Assembly: GCA_003427395.1 (NCBI GenBank)
Contig: BFEA01000291.1
Span: 723,731-747,769, forward strand
Reading direction: 5' to 3'
Length of the DNA stretch: 24,039 nt
Origin: Chara braunii
Taxonomy: Eukaryota; Streptophyta; Charophyceae; Charales; Characeae
A program made the position numbers and the translations under genes. The stretch's first letter is position 1. Each line of letters opens with the position of its first letter. The notes under the pieces are model-generated. The model was given only the letters and a program-made list of their open reading frames with translations. It did not search any database and was not told the DNA's origin. Positions 8,028 through 18,700 of the stretch are shown piece after piece.

Positions 8028-11000
8028 GACAAGATCAGATTAGCATCATGGAACGTGCGTGGGCTAGGGTCCCGTAGGGTGGCGGTGAAAAGATCCTTGA
8101 TTAAAACATTGATGAGAAATAAAGGAATACAGATCCTGCTGTTGCAGGAAACAAAACTGGACTCAGAAGCTACACAGGAGCAGTTGGGATGGTGGACATG
8201 ACAACAGTTATGGGCCCCTGCAGTGGGCTCTAGAGGGGGAGTTGCGATTTTGTTCTCTCGCAACTTCCCCTTCTCGGTGACAGACTACGATATGGATTTT
8301 GCGGGGAAATGGGTCTGGGTGAGATTTACGGTAGGGCAAGATGATTGGGCAGTTTTCAATGCATATGTACCGTCTCGGCAACAGCCAAGATTGGATTTTT
8401 TTAAATCCATCCCCTAGCTGTTACCTGCGGTGGATAGACTGGTCTTGGGGGGCGATTGGAACACCACCCTTGTGCCAGGTATGGATTTACCCAGGGTTGC
8501 CCCTTTGTCCTCGGACGCCATCTTACTTTCCACAGTTGTTGCAGAGCAACGATTGGTTGACGCATTCAGGCAGTTGCACCTATGCCCTAGGACCTACACC
8601 TATTTTGCCTCTGCGACTGGTCACCAGCAATACCTCCCTCGTAGTAGAATAGATTTGTTCTTTCTGTCAAAATCGCTTCAACCCTTGTTAGCCAAATGTG
8701 TAGTAGTCCCGTTCGGAGGATCGGATCACCTACCTCTCCTCTTGCAGTGCTACCAGCACCCTGTTGTCAGAGCAGGTGTCGGCAGGAATACCCTTCCTGA
8801 ATGGGTTTTGGACTCTGGATATATGACCCAATACATGCAAATTTTTTGGTCTAATTGGGTTCACTCTAGACCATTGTATCTGTCCTCAACCGCGTGGCTT
8901 TTGGGGGGGTTGAGATCGGTTAAAAGCATGGGTCTTTTGTTTAAAAAAAAATTGACGGCAGACCGCATATCCGCTCTCACAGATTTGAATAATCAATTAG
9001 CCCAATTGACTTCCACTCCCGCCTTTGATGAAACTGCGCCGATGACTTGTCTCGACTCTATACGACAACGTTGGACCATCGAGGTGCTCCCGGCTCTTAG
9101 GACTGCAGCCAATAAAAATAAAGTGCAATGGCTGACTAAAGGTGATAGAATGACTGCAGCCTTCTTTCGAGGGCACCGCCGCAAGTCCGTGCCATCATTG
9201 ATTAGAGCTATGTCGCATCCTACGGACCCCATGGCGCCAGTAGCAGAAAGCACAGCGAGAGTCATGCTTAACGTCTCCCTGTTCTACGAAGCGCTGCTGG
9301 CCTCACAGGCACAGTAAACGGAGAATCAGCTGTTGGCAGATTTCCATTACTCAGTCTGGTCCAAAATTCAAGTTGTTCTCACACCCGTGCACCTGCAGCT
9401 CTTAGACGAGGACGTTACCCTCGATGAGGTCTTGCGGGCATGCCGGGCCCAACCAAGACACAAAGCCCTTGGGATGGATGGGTTGCCAGGATACTTCTTC
9501 AGGAAATACGCGTTGCGGTTGGCGCCGCTGCTGCTGAACATGTTCCAGTATATTTGGAACGGGGCTGCTCCCCCGTTGGACATGTTAACAGGAGTCATTA
9601 TGCTCTTGTATAAAAAGGGTGATGCAGGGGACGTACGCAACTACAGACCAATTACACTGATGCCATCCTTGTACAAAATTTTTGCTAAAATAATGGCCTT
9701 CCGCTTGCAGACGGTCTTGTCGGATATCATTCACCCATCTCAGACGCGGTTCATACCAGGGAGACAGATATTGCATAATGTGATGATGGCGGAAGAGATA
9801 GTGGAACTGGTGCTTTCAGGGGAAGACCAGTATGCAATAGTGTTGTTGGATCTGGAGAAGGCCTATGATCGTGTAGGCTGGGAGTTTCTGCAAGCCACTC
9901 TCACAGCATTTGGGTTTGGGCCGAGATTCAAAGCAGGTGTGGCGGTTATTTGCAACAATAGTGTGTCACACTTGATCATCAATGAAACTCTCCCCCCACC
10001 GATACAGTTGATGAGGTCGGTTCGGCAAGGTTGCCCACTGGCTCCTTACTTGTATATTTTGTACGTGGAGGTATTACACATATTGATTAGAACGAACGAC
10101 AACATCCCGGGCTTATTGCTACCGTCGGGACACCGCTTTAAATCGGAGGCCTTTGCTGATGATGCAATGGCGGTTATCCCGCCCACTTACGGGGCATTTC
10201 AAGCCCTGCAGGGCACGGTGGAACAGTTTTGCCATGTCTCGCAAACTTCGGTCAATTGGGACAAATCATCCGTGCTGATCCCGCCGGGAATGCAACCGCC
10301 TCAACACTGGGGCATGAGAATTATTATGCCCAACCAACACGACCGCTTACTTGGCCACACCATTTCTTTTACACAGGACCTGATGTCCGATTCTGCATGC
10401 GTTCTGGCATCTGTTCATGAAGCATTGGCTCCCTGGGTCAAACAAAGGGGGGTGAGCTTGATGGGCAGAGCAGCCGTTATTAATAATTCGGTGCTCTCTA
10501 CTATTTGGTACCAACGGGCCCTTTTTCAGTTGACTCAGGCAGCTCGAGCTGCACTGCTGCACATCCTGGCGCATTATCTATGGAAGGAGGACGATAATGA
10601 TACTGTTTTTTTTACTAAAGTGGCGTGGGCCACTGTTACTCAGCCCAAGAGGTTGGGGGGTCTCTCTGTTTTGGACCCTACCCGACAGATAACAGCCTTG
10701 TTGATGAGATGGGTGCCGTGGGCAATATTGGTTGGTCCGACTTGCCCATGGCGACAGTTGGCAAACTTCTTTTTGATGAGTGTCTGGAACTGGCGTGACA
10801 AAAGGTGTGTTTGGCAAGCAACCTGCGTTCCTGCCTACTTAAGAAAGAAACTGCCAGATGGAGTATGGAAAGGTATATTGCAGGCATGGAAAAATTGCAT
10901 CCCACACTTGCGGCCACCACCGTTGGTTATGGAACGCATTCTCACGCAGCCTCTTTTCGAAAATCCCCGGATCCTGGCAGAAAATGCCCTACCTTTTCCC

Positions 11001-12178
11001 TGTTTTGGACGGGGAGCGTTTGGAGACTCCTGGATGGCCAGGGGAGTGGGGACGGTGTTTGACATCTGGGACCCCTGCCTGGGGGACTGGAAAACAGCAT
11101 CACAGTTGTCGCACACACTGTCTGGTCTCAGATACCAATCTCAGCATTTGGCAACCTTGTGTAATGCAATGCCTCCCCAATGGGTTGACACGCTAAGGGC
11201 AGGCAAAGTGCTGCAGACGGACATGTGGTATAGAAAGTCAGATGAGGACAAACCTGCTCACCTGTGGAAGGTTGACAATATCCTGCAGTTGGGCCAAGTG
11301 CGGACATCGACTTGGAGACTGCTAGAACAACAGCAATATTTGGGGCAACCGATGATTCTCGAAGAACAACAGACGCCTTTACCTCCGCTGTCACAACTCA
11401 CTTCAGTGTGTGTATTGCAGTATCCGGAGTGTGTTCGGCCTTTTGCAATCTCGGTCCCGGCTTGCGAATTGGATTGGGGCTGGGTGCACCCGCTCAAACC
11501 TATGGATCAGCTGTGCCTCTACGAATATTCCACGAAACTGGGGTATCAGTTGGCCCGGCTTGATTTGGACATTGGATGGAAGGTGGCCAAATGCTGGGTC
11601 GCTACGGGCTGGGTGACAGACACGGTGGAACGACTAGCTTCTGCACTGCCGCACTTTTGGAAACTGCTGCTGGACTTGTGGTTGTTAAACAAGCTAGTTT
11701 GTTAAGGCTAGCTATGCACCAGGCGATACCGACGGCCGCCTGGTGTGCAAGAAGGACGACCAAAGCCTCTCCTTTGTGTACTGTATGTTCAGGAACTAAA
11801 ATTGAAGATTTGCAACACATGTTCCTTCATTGTGACTTGTCCAGAACGTTTTGGGAATGGTGGAGGGGTGACTCCCCCCCGATCCCCGACAGTGCTTTAA
11901 GATGGATGGATGATTTTGTCCTGTTGGGCAACGCGTCCTGTAGACAATCGTCTATTGGCCCACTGGGTTATGCAGAAGAAACGCCGAGAGGGGCAATCCT
12001 CTTGGCGCTGTGGAATCTTCGGAACTCTGCAGTTAGAAGAAATGAACAGCTCACCCCTCCAATGGTCAGAGTTGAGGTTAAATTTAGAGAAAACTACGGC
12101 GCCCACCAATGGTCACCCCTCCAATGGTCAGAGTTGAAACAGTTTGTAATAGCCACCGCGACTATTACAAAAATTTAG
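8025..12178 (+). pseudogene. LINE-A ORF2: APE endonuclease, reverse transcriptase, zf-RVT (broken)
   Basis: Starts at ATG 8025. Endonuclease motifs: ASWNVRGLG, LLLQETKL, GGDWNTTL, SRIDLFFLS, SDHLPLLL (8040-8750). Reverse transcriptase: NYRPITLMPS, FIPGRQILHN, first catalytic Asp in LDLEKAYD (Asp codon 9849), SVRQGCPLAP, FADD at 10152-10163. C-terminal zf-RVT, CX2C...H...C, at 11777-11833. Three in-frame stops: TGA 8199, TAG 8415, TAA 9315. Comparison with LINE-B shows each sits where a residue is expected, and each fits one C-to-T change (CGA, CAG, CAA). One frameshift near 11690 moves the zf-RVT to another frame. The last TAG is at 12176, inside a hairpin. The protein would nick target DNA and prime cDNA synthesis, but this copy cannot make it. 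Confidence 0.85.
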
Positions 12179-12248
12179 AGATTCCACCGTGGCTATTACA
12201 AACTGTTTTTTCTTCGGAAGAATGGCTTGTTTTTTCTTCGGAACTCTG
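12016..12248 (+). repeat. 205-bp segment flanked by 14-bp direct repeats at the LINE-A ORF2 end
   Basis: TCTTCGGAACTCTG occurs at 12016-12029 and 12235-12248. The period is 219 bp (73 codons), so removing one copy plus the insert keeps the zf-RVT frame and the read continues to TAA 12386-12388. The segment holds two copies of a 25-bp word starting TCACCCCTCCAATGG (from 12051 and 12114), a 24-bp tandem unit starting TGTTTTTTCTTCGG (12204, 12228) and a perfect hairpin. It could be a small insertion with a target-site duplication or a local duplication. Confidence 0.55.
12137..12208. repeat. Perfect 20-bp inverted repeat (hairpin)
   Basis: The left arm 12137-12156 and right arm 12189-12208 are exact reverse complements (AAACAGTTTGTAATAGCCAC on the left), with a 32-nt loop. 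The loop contains a third partial copy of the arm word (CTATTACAAA) and the TAG of ORF2. It is either a LINE 3' RNA structure or the core of a small fold-back insertion. Confidence 0.8.
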
Positions 12249-12836
12249 TGCTATTCTTGCGCGACCCATCGGGAGTGCCAATGGAAGACGGGCCTGAAGA
12301 CACAGCGAAGAACCCTACCGTCAACGGACAACTTTCGTCCTCGGTGTTGTCGAGGAAGAAAGCCTCCGTGGAACCAGCCACGCATTAAGAGTTTAGTGTG
12401 AGAACCGCCGTGGAATACCGGGGTCTGGCTGGAGCTGCGAGTCGCAAGGAGTCAAAAGCCAAGGTGCAGTGGAACGAATTAATAACCAAAGAAGGGGAAT
12501 GATTAACCATCTTTAACGAGGGCGATTGATTTGGAGAATAATTATAACAGAAGTCGACTGGTTCGAGCTCTCCAACGAAGCTATAAGATATGCGGCAAGA
12601 CAGGTGGTGATCCTTCGGGCATTTCCACTTGAACAGCGGATGAAGGTCTCCCTCAAAGCCTTAAGGGCTATGGTATAATCTCGCTCCTTACCTTGGGTGG
12701 GGGAACTGTTTTTAACTGATTTATTGAAGCCTCAGTTTAGTTCTTATCTATTTTAAATTATTAGCTACGACAAGTAGGAAGGGATTCTTATACAGTCGTG
12801 GGGGTTAATGATATCATTACAAAACAGGCTGTCAAT
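12249..12836 (+). other. Junction between LINE-A and LINE-B, boundaries not resolved
   Basis: No poly(A) marks the end of LINE-A and no clear 5' end marks LINE-B. Two short open stretches look coding: 12239-12388 (in the zf-RVT frame, includes MEDGPEDTAKNPTVNG) and 12517-12678 (includes EVDWFELSNEAIRYAARQ, ends TAA). I cannot assign either. They may be LINE-A ORF2 tail, LINE-B 5' leader or a remnant of another element. Confidence 0.4.
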
Positions 12837-15170
12837 ATGGAATTGCCTGTAGCTGGTCCGTCAAATTCCTCGTCGAGTATTTCGACAGAGGAAAAAGATC
12901 GGATAAGGGAAATTCTTTCCAAGTGTTACTTTTGACGGTGTCCTCCCCAAAAAACTAGCACCTAATATTGTTGAAGCGGGGGATGACTTTGTGAAGGTAA
13001 CGATAAACCCGAAAGTATACCAGATCCAAGCCGAATGGCTCCGGGAGCATGCAGTGTCGGTTTTCTTCGGAGATGAGTCCACATCCCTACCCATTGATGT
13101 TAAGAAACGGTTGGTCCATTTGTACGAAAAGGGATGGGCTACAGGTGAGGAGGTTACAACCCCTCCTAAGAGAGGGTTGTTTCATAACGACGAAGGAAAG
13201 AACCTAGTAACCTATGTAGCAACGGCCAAAGAAATAGCCGTATACATGCTTCGCGTGGGACAGGTCAATCTCGTTTTAGATAACAAGCAATACACAACCT
13301 CCATTCGGCCATGGATGACCGAACCAGAGCTCGAAGTATAAATTCTTTTGGGTAAGATGCCAACAGGTTCCCGTTGCTGCCTTAGCACCGTTATACGGAA
13401 CTGTGGAAGACGCCTTTGGTAAAGTGGTCAGAGAATTCCCAGCATACAAGGACCAAATGTCCCCCGACCTTGTTAATGTTCGTTTTGACCTCGAATCAGC
13501 AACGAGGTTGCGCTGTAAGCGATACCTTGTGGTGGATCTGGGAAGAGACGGACATGTCAAAATAGAAGTGGTATGTGCTTCCACCCCTTGGTGTCCGAGG
13601 TGCAGGCAACATTTCCACTCAGAAGAAGATCCCGATTGCCCGAGCCGGAAAAGAACCTCTTATGCAGACAAGGTAAAGGGAAAAAGTCTACCGACGAAAT
13701 CTGTTTCAGATGACGATGGGAAGACGGAGAAGACGAGAAATTTGAAGTGAAAAGAAAATTCCCCACAGAAGAAGCAGAAGGAGCTTCGTAAGCCCCCACA
13801 CCCGGTCCCGAACCATGAAAAAGAAAAAAGTCAATCCAGGGATGAGCCCGAGGGTAGTGGGTGGGCCCTCCGACCGGACGAAGAGGACATATGGGAGAAG
13901 GTGGTACCCCCTCGAGGGATTGAAAAGGTCCTCCCCGAACCAGGGCTCGATCGTTACATGGAAGTGGACAAGGAGGGTGGAGATGGCTCTGGAAAGGGAG
14001 AGGGAGGAAGAGGGAATGGGGACGAGGATTTAGGAGAGGACGGGGAAGATCAGATGGATGAGGACATCTTGAGGGGTCGAGAGAAAAGGAAACGGAAAGA
14101 AGAGGAGGAAAGTCAGGGAGACTCAGAAGCAGAGGATACACGGAAAGGGGGAAAAACAGACGAAGCAGATAGAGAAGACGAAAAGGAGAATGAGAGTGAA
14201 GAAGAAGAGAAATGCCAAATACAAAAATGGGAAGACTCCTTCTCGCTGAGTGACGAGAGTGATGGGGAAGAGGAGGGGGAGGAAGAGGAAGAGGGAGCTA
14301 AAATTGGTCTTACGGCCCTGGCCGGCATCCCGCCACCGTGTATGATAACGCTACTTTTGGTACGGAAACCCCAGCCAAGAGGTACGATGACTCCTCTAAC
14401 CCAGGCAAGGACATCTCCTCTCCGGGAGAGGACTTCACGGACTGTCATGAAGCTATCACCAGCCCAGAGAAATAAAAAGGTTCGGATCTGACATCTGATG
14501 CAGTTATGAGAGGAAACGCCCTAGCTGGCCCAAGTGAAACCCAGGCTGCGGCCGGAGACGAGAGTCCTCTCAAACAACCATGAAGGAGAAAGGATCAGAC
14601 CAGCCGAATAGTTAAACAACTAACCTCGGCGCCACCAATTCAAACAATCTCAAGATCAGATAAGGCTAGGGCAGTAACGAAGGAGCTCAATGTTCCACTT
14701 ATCTGCACCATGTCTTCGCATGGGCCGATGGTGCTAACAAAACTTGACCACAATGAATCTCAGTTTCTACCCGCAATTGTGTCCAATGGTTTTTTGACGG
14801 ACACAAGACTAATGCGGGAAATTAAGGTAAATGTGCTCGCAGTCTGCTGCAGCAGCTCCATTCTCCCGGAACCGAAAAGGGGCCGTATGCTCGTGAACGC
14901 TCCGGGTTTGCAGTTCTCAGAGGCGAGGCCAATGCCATACAAAGTCTTAAAAATCAGCAGATTGTGTGGATCCCGCTGTCTCACTTTCTGGATGTAGGAC
15001 TGGATGTGCTAAAGAATATTGAAATAAAAGGGGAAGTGACTGCTCATGTAATAGCAGAATGGATCTCTCAGTCAAATTTGAGTGACTCGTTGATGTCTGA
15101 AACCTTTGCAGAGTCCCTTGCAACGGACCTTTGCTCCCCTCCCGCACACAAGCGGTTATCGGGTAGCTGA
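12837..15170 (+). pseudogene. LINE-B ORF1 protein (nucleic-acid-binding, CCHC knuckle), frameshifted
   Basis: ATG 12837 (MELPVAGPSNSSSS). The frame shifts near 12907-12935 into a DUF4283-like region (VTFDGVLPKKLAPNIVEAG...SIRPWMTEPELEV), stops at TAA 13339, and continues one frame over from FFWVRCQQVPVAALAPLYG. CX2CX4HX6C knuckle at 13592-13639 (CPRCRQHFHSEEDPDC). In-frame TGA at 13748-13750, then the same frame stays open through a very acidic Lys/Glu-rich segment to about 14335. Another shift follows (YDNATFGTETPAKRYDD... to TAA 14473), then pieces to 15170, the last beginning VWIPLSHFLDVGLDVLKN and matching the LINE-A ORF1 tail. Expected role: RNA chaperone/RNP protein of the element. At least four lesions, so non-functional. 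Confidence 0.75.
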
Positions 15171-15615
15171 AAATTCATGAATGAAAATTCTGAAGTGAGA
15201 GTTTGGGCAGTCTGAAAATCCTGAATGGTCCTGAAGTGGTGAAAGGTCCGAAGACCCTGAAAACCACCTGTTTAGGCAGGCTGCATCTTGAAGTGGTGAA
15301 GAGTGTCCTGAAGAGGTCAAGTGAGACTTTTTGGGTATTTTGAAAATCCTGAATGGTCCTGAAGTGGTGAAAGGTCTGAAGACCATGAAAACCACCCTTT
15401 ACCACTTGAGGATGTAGCCTGCCTAAACAGGTGGTTTTCAGGGTCTTCGAAGCTTTCACCACTTCAGGACCATTCAGGTTTTTTCAGGACCATTCAGGTT
15501 TTTTCAAACCTGAATAGTCCTGAAGTGGTGAATGGTCCGAAGACCCTGAAAACCACCTGTTTAAGTAGGTTGGCTGCATCCTAAAGTGGTGAAGGGAGTC
15601 CTGAAGTGGTGATGA
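15171..15615. repeat. Fold-back repeat array between LINE-B ORF1 and ORF2
   Basis: Four copies of a roughly 60-105-bp unit containing CCTGAATGGTCCTGAAGTGG and GAAAACCACC. Copies A (15213-15316), B (15341-15398) and D (15507-15614) are on plus, copy C (15399-15504) is inverted. C and D meet head to head near 15505 with almost no spacer and could form a long hairpin. A and inverted C agree over about 80 bp with few mismatches. No coding capacity. LINE-A has nothing comparable at this position, so it is probably a later insertion (fold-back or MITE-like). Confidence 0.75.
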
Positions 15616-15748
15616 GAAATACGACTGTTGTTAACCTTCTCTCCTCCCGCAAGTAAGGAGGAGAAAGGGGAAAGAAACACAGGGACCCTCTGAAGGGAAG
15701 AACACTGACGCAAGGCCGCATCCAAAAACCACGCGGGAAGGACCTTCC

Positions 15749-15753
15749 TAATG
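15749..15753 (+). promoter_or_regulatory. TAATG overlapping stop/start at LINE-B ORF2
   Basis: The ORF2 ATG (15751) overlaps a TAA (15749-15751) that closes the frame open since 15635 (PSLLPQVRRRKGKKH...KDLP), which is plausibly the ORF1 tail. An overlapping UAAUG is the arrangement known from SART1-type LINEs for reinitiation of ORF2. Whether the upstream frame is really ORF1 is obscured by the fold-back insertion. Confidence 0.5.
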
Positions 15754-18700
15754 GTCCTACCAGCAAGGTTTAAATTTGCATCGTGGAATGTGCGGGGCCT
15801 GGGAGATTCAAACAGAAAAAATAAGAAAGCGAGATTGAAACAATGGATTCACTCTAATAACGTTCAATTCATATGTCTGCAAGAAACAAAATTGGACGAG
15901 GAGAAATTAAAGGACATCATCCAAGATTGGTGGGTGGGACCACAGGTGTGGGCCCCAGCTCAGGGCTCGAGAGGAGGGGTGACAATTTTAATGGATAAAG
16001 ATGTAGAACTGGAAGAATTAGACAGATATGTAGATTCCAATGGAAGATTAGCTTGGATTAAGTTCGCAATTGGGGAGGAAGACTGGGCTATAATGACAGT
16101 CTACGCACCAGTCCACTTCCAGGACAGAATTGACTTTCTGGCCGACCTATCAGCATACTTGCCTGACACGGAGAATTTAATGGTGGCAGGCGACTGGAAT
16201 ACAATATTCAACCCAGGGCTTGATTCCCTCAAAGTAAAGCCGTTGAGGACTGACTCATTAATGCTATCACAGTTCACTCAAGCTCAATTTCTCGATGATA
16301 GTTACAGGATTTTTAATCCAGAGACCAATGGCTTCACCTGGTATGGTCCTAAACCAACGAAAATTGCTCCGGCACCGCGCAAGCGTCTAGATTTTTTTTT
16401 GGTCTGGGGCGCCCTTTGGGACAGAGCAATATGGTGCGATGTGGGAACTAACTCCCTGTCGGACCATCAACCTGTCTTAATGGAAGTCTTGGCAAAGGAC
16501 ATAGTGGACAGACATCGGCCTCCTTTTAGACTTAACGTACATGTCCTTAAGGACGAGGGAGTGAAAAATTGGGTAACTACCCAAATGCAGACCTGGTGCA
16601 ACGCCAAGGATCTGTTTGAAGACACTGAAGTCTGGACTGAGAGCGGGATGAGAATTATACAAGCAGCTCTTATTGAATTTTCAGGAATAAAGCCCGCCAG
16701 CCGTGCCTGGAAGGAAAAATCTCTAATCAGAGCGATAAAAGAGGCAGAAAAGAAAATGGGTACAGACCCTTTTGCGGACTACTATTGGACAGGTAAAAGG
16801 ACTGAATACATATCACAATTGGAACTATTAGAAATCCAGAAACAGAATGAATGGCAAGAGAGGCTTAGAATTAGAGGGATTATAGGCTATGATCGAATGA
16901 CTAAACTAACTTTTAGGTCCTTAGTTCTACGCCAGGCCAAGCCGCTAGTGAGATAATTGATACACCCGTTTGCTATCAGTGCTCCCATGGCCACAACCAC
17001 TACAGATCTGTGCTCCTATGCCTTGGAGTACTACCGAGGCATAGTATCAACAAGACGCCACTTTGACCCCCCGAATCTGGACCTCTCTCAGTACTCGGAC
17101 TTTTGGGATCGATTCCCAAAACGGATTTCAAAAGAAAATAAAGAGGAACTAGATAAACCAATGACGCCAAATGAGATCTGGCAGGCTGCAAAACAGATGG
17201 CCACCGGAAAGTGCCCTGGCCTGGATGGCCTACCGATAAAACTGTATTTAACATGCTGGGATGCTTTTGCCCCCTTCCTGTGCGAAATTTATAATAGGGC
17301 ACTGGAACAGGGGAGGTTTCCGGCCAGCTTCACCAAAGGGATGATTACGTTATTGTACAAAAAAAGGGATAAAAGACAGGTGAAGAACTGGAGACCGACA
17401 TCCCTGTTAAACGTGATCTATAAACTGTTTGCTAAGACAATGGCAATCCGTTTGGCAAAACTTTTGTCGGAACTAATTGGCTGGGAACAAGGAGTTTTCG
17501 TACAAGGGAGATCCATCTTCGACAATATAATGGCAACGGTACAAGCATTGGAAATAATTGGAAAGGAAAAAAGGGATGTGGCCATACTTTTATTAGATAT
17601 GGAAAAGGCCTATGATAAAGTAGGCTGGAGCTTCGTGCACACCTCACTAAAAAAGATGGGCTTTGGAGAAAGGTTTGGCAAGGCAGTTCAGGCGAGCTAC
17701 CACCAAGCGCAGTCAGTAGTAGTGGTGAACGGTAAGCTATTAGAGGAATTCACCCTTACTAGGTCATTGAGACAGGGGTGTCCATTGGCCCCCCTGCTCT
17801 TTGTGCTGCAATTAGAAGTTTTGCTAGAGAACATAAGAGCAAATAGTCTAATACAAGGTTTGAGGGTCTCCCCCTACACTCAGTGGAAGGGTGGAGCTAT
17901 AGCCGATGATTTGACTGTGGCATGCGAAAATACACCGGCAGCGCTAACAGAATTAATGCGAGTATTAGGTAATTACTGTGTCTTATCTGAGGCTTCAATA
18001 AACTGGGACAAATCAGTATTCTTTCTTCCCCCGCCCAAGGTATTGTGTGTAGATTGGGGTCTGAGACGAATACCAGCTAATTCTGCTGATCGTTTTTTGG
18101 GAGTCCAAGTTTCCTTGTCTGACTGTGCAGAAGTCCAGGATTCCTTGCTGGTGGAGAAGGTGACCTCAAGGATTGAGGGATGGATTCGCAATCACAAGCT
18201 GTCGCTGTATGGTCGGGCGTTAGTGTTGTCAACTGCGGCCCTCTCCATACTGTGGTTCCCCCTTTCAATTCATCTGCTGGGACAAGGAGCGTATAAAAGT
18301 ATCAAGAGGAGTGCTGCTCGCTACCTGTGGAAACCTGCGGCCTCTGAACATCAAGGTTTCCTAGTGAAAGTGGCCCGGGAGATAATTTCAGCCCCTAGAG
18401 ACCAGGGGGGTCTGGGAATCCTCGACCCAGTTCAGCAGAATCTGGGTCTTCTGGGCAAATGGGTAATCTCGGCAGTTTTTGGAAATAGGGATAAGTTATG
18501 GGTGAGACTAGCGGAAGCCATATTGGCAAAAGAATGGAAGTTAGCATGTCCTGAACATGTATGGATTTGTCTGTTTATTCCTTCCTATGTTAAGAGAAGA
18601 CCGAAGTCTAAAGTATGGAAACATATCCTTTATGCTTGGAGTAATTTTTTCCCTACCTACAGGAAACCCCCGACTACCCAGTAGGAGGTGTTGAAGCAGA

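Larger units (their letters stand above)
5950..12388 (+). mobile_element. LINE-A, L1-type non-LTR retrotransposon, 5'-truncated and inactive
   Basis: Contains, in order, an ORF1 with CCHC knuckle, an ORF2 with APE-type endonuclease, reverse transcriptase and C-terminal zf-RVT, and a 3' region with short repeats. It lacks the N-terminal part of ORF1 that LINE-B has, so it is 5'-truncated. No poly(A) is visible at its right end. Both limits are approximate: the left is set by the head-to-head junction with a minus-strand LINE tail, the right by the end of recognisable coding sequence. The reading frame is preserved without indels from about 5961 to about 11690, which suggests decay mainly by point mutation. 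Confidence 0.85.

Noticed and set aside
13557-14141. 194-codon minus-strand frame opposite LINE-B ORF1
   Set aside because: Complement of the acidic Glu/Lys-rich segment gives a Ser/Pro/Phe-rich shadow; the plus strand carries the knuckle.
15175-15462. Minus-strand frames with repeated TSGPFRIF-type words
   Set aside because: They are translations of the fold-back repeat units, not a protein family.
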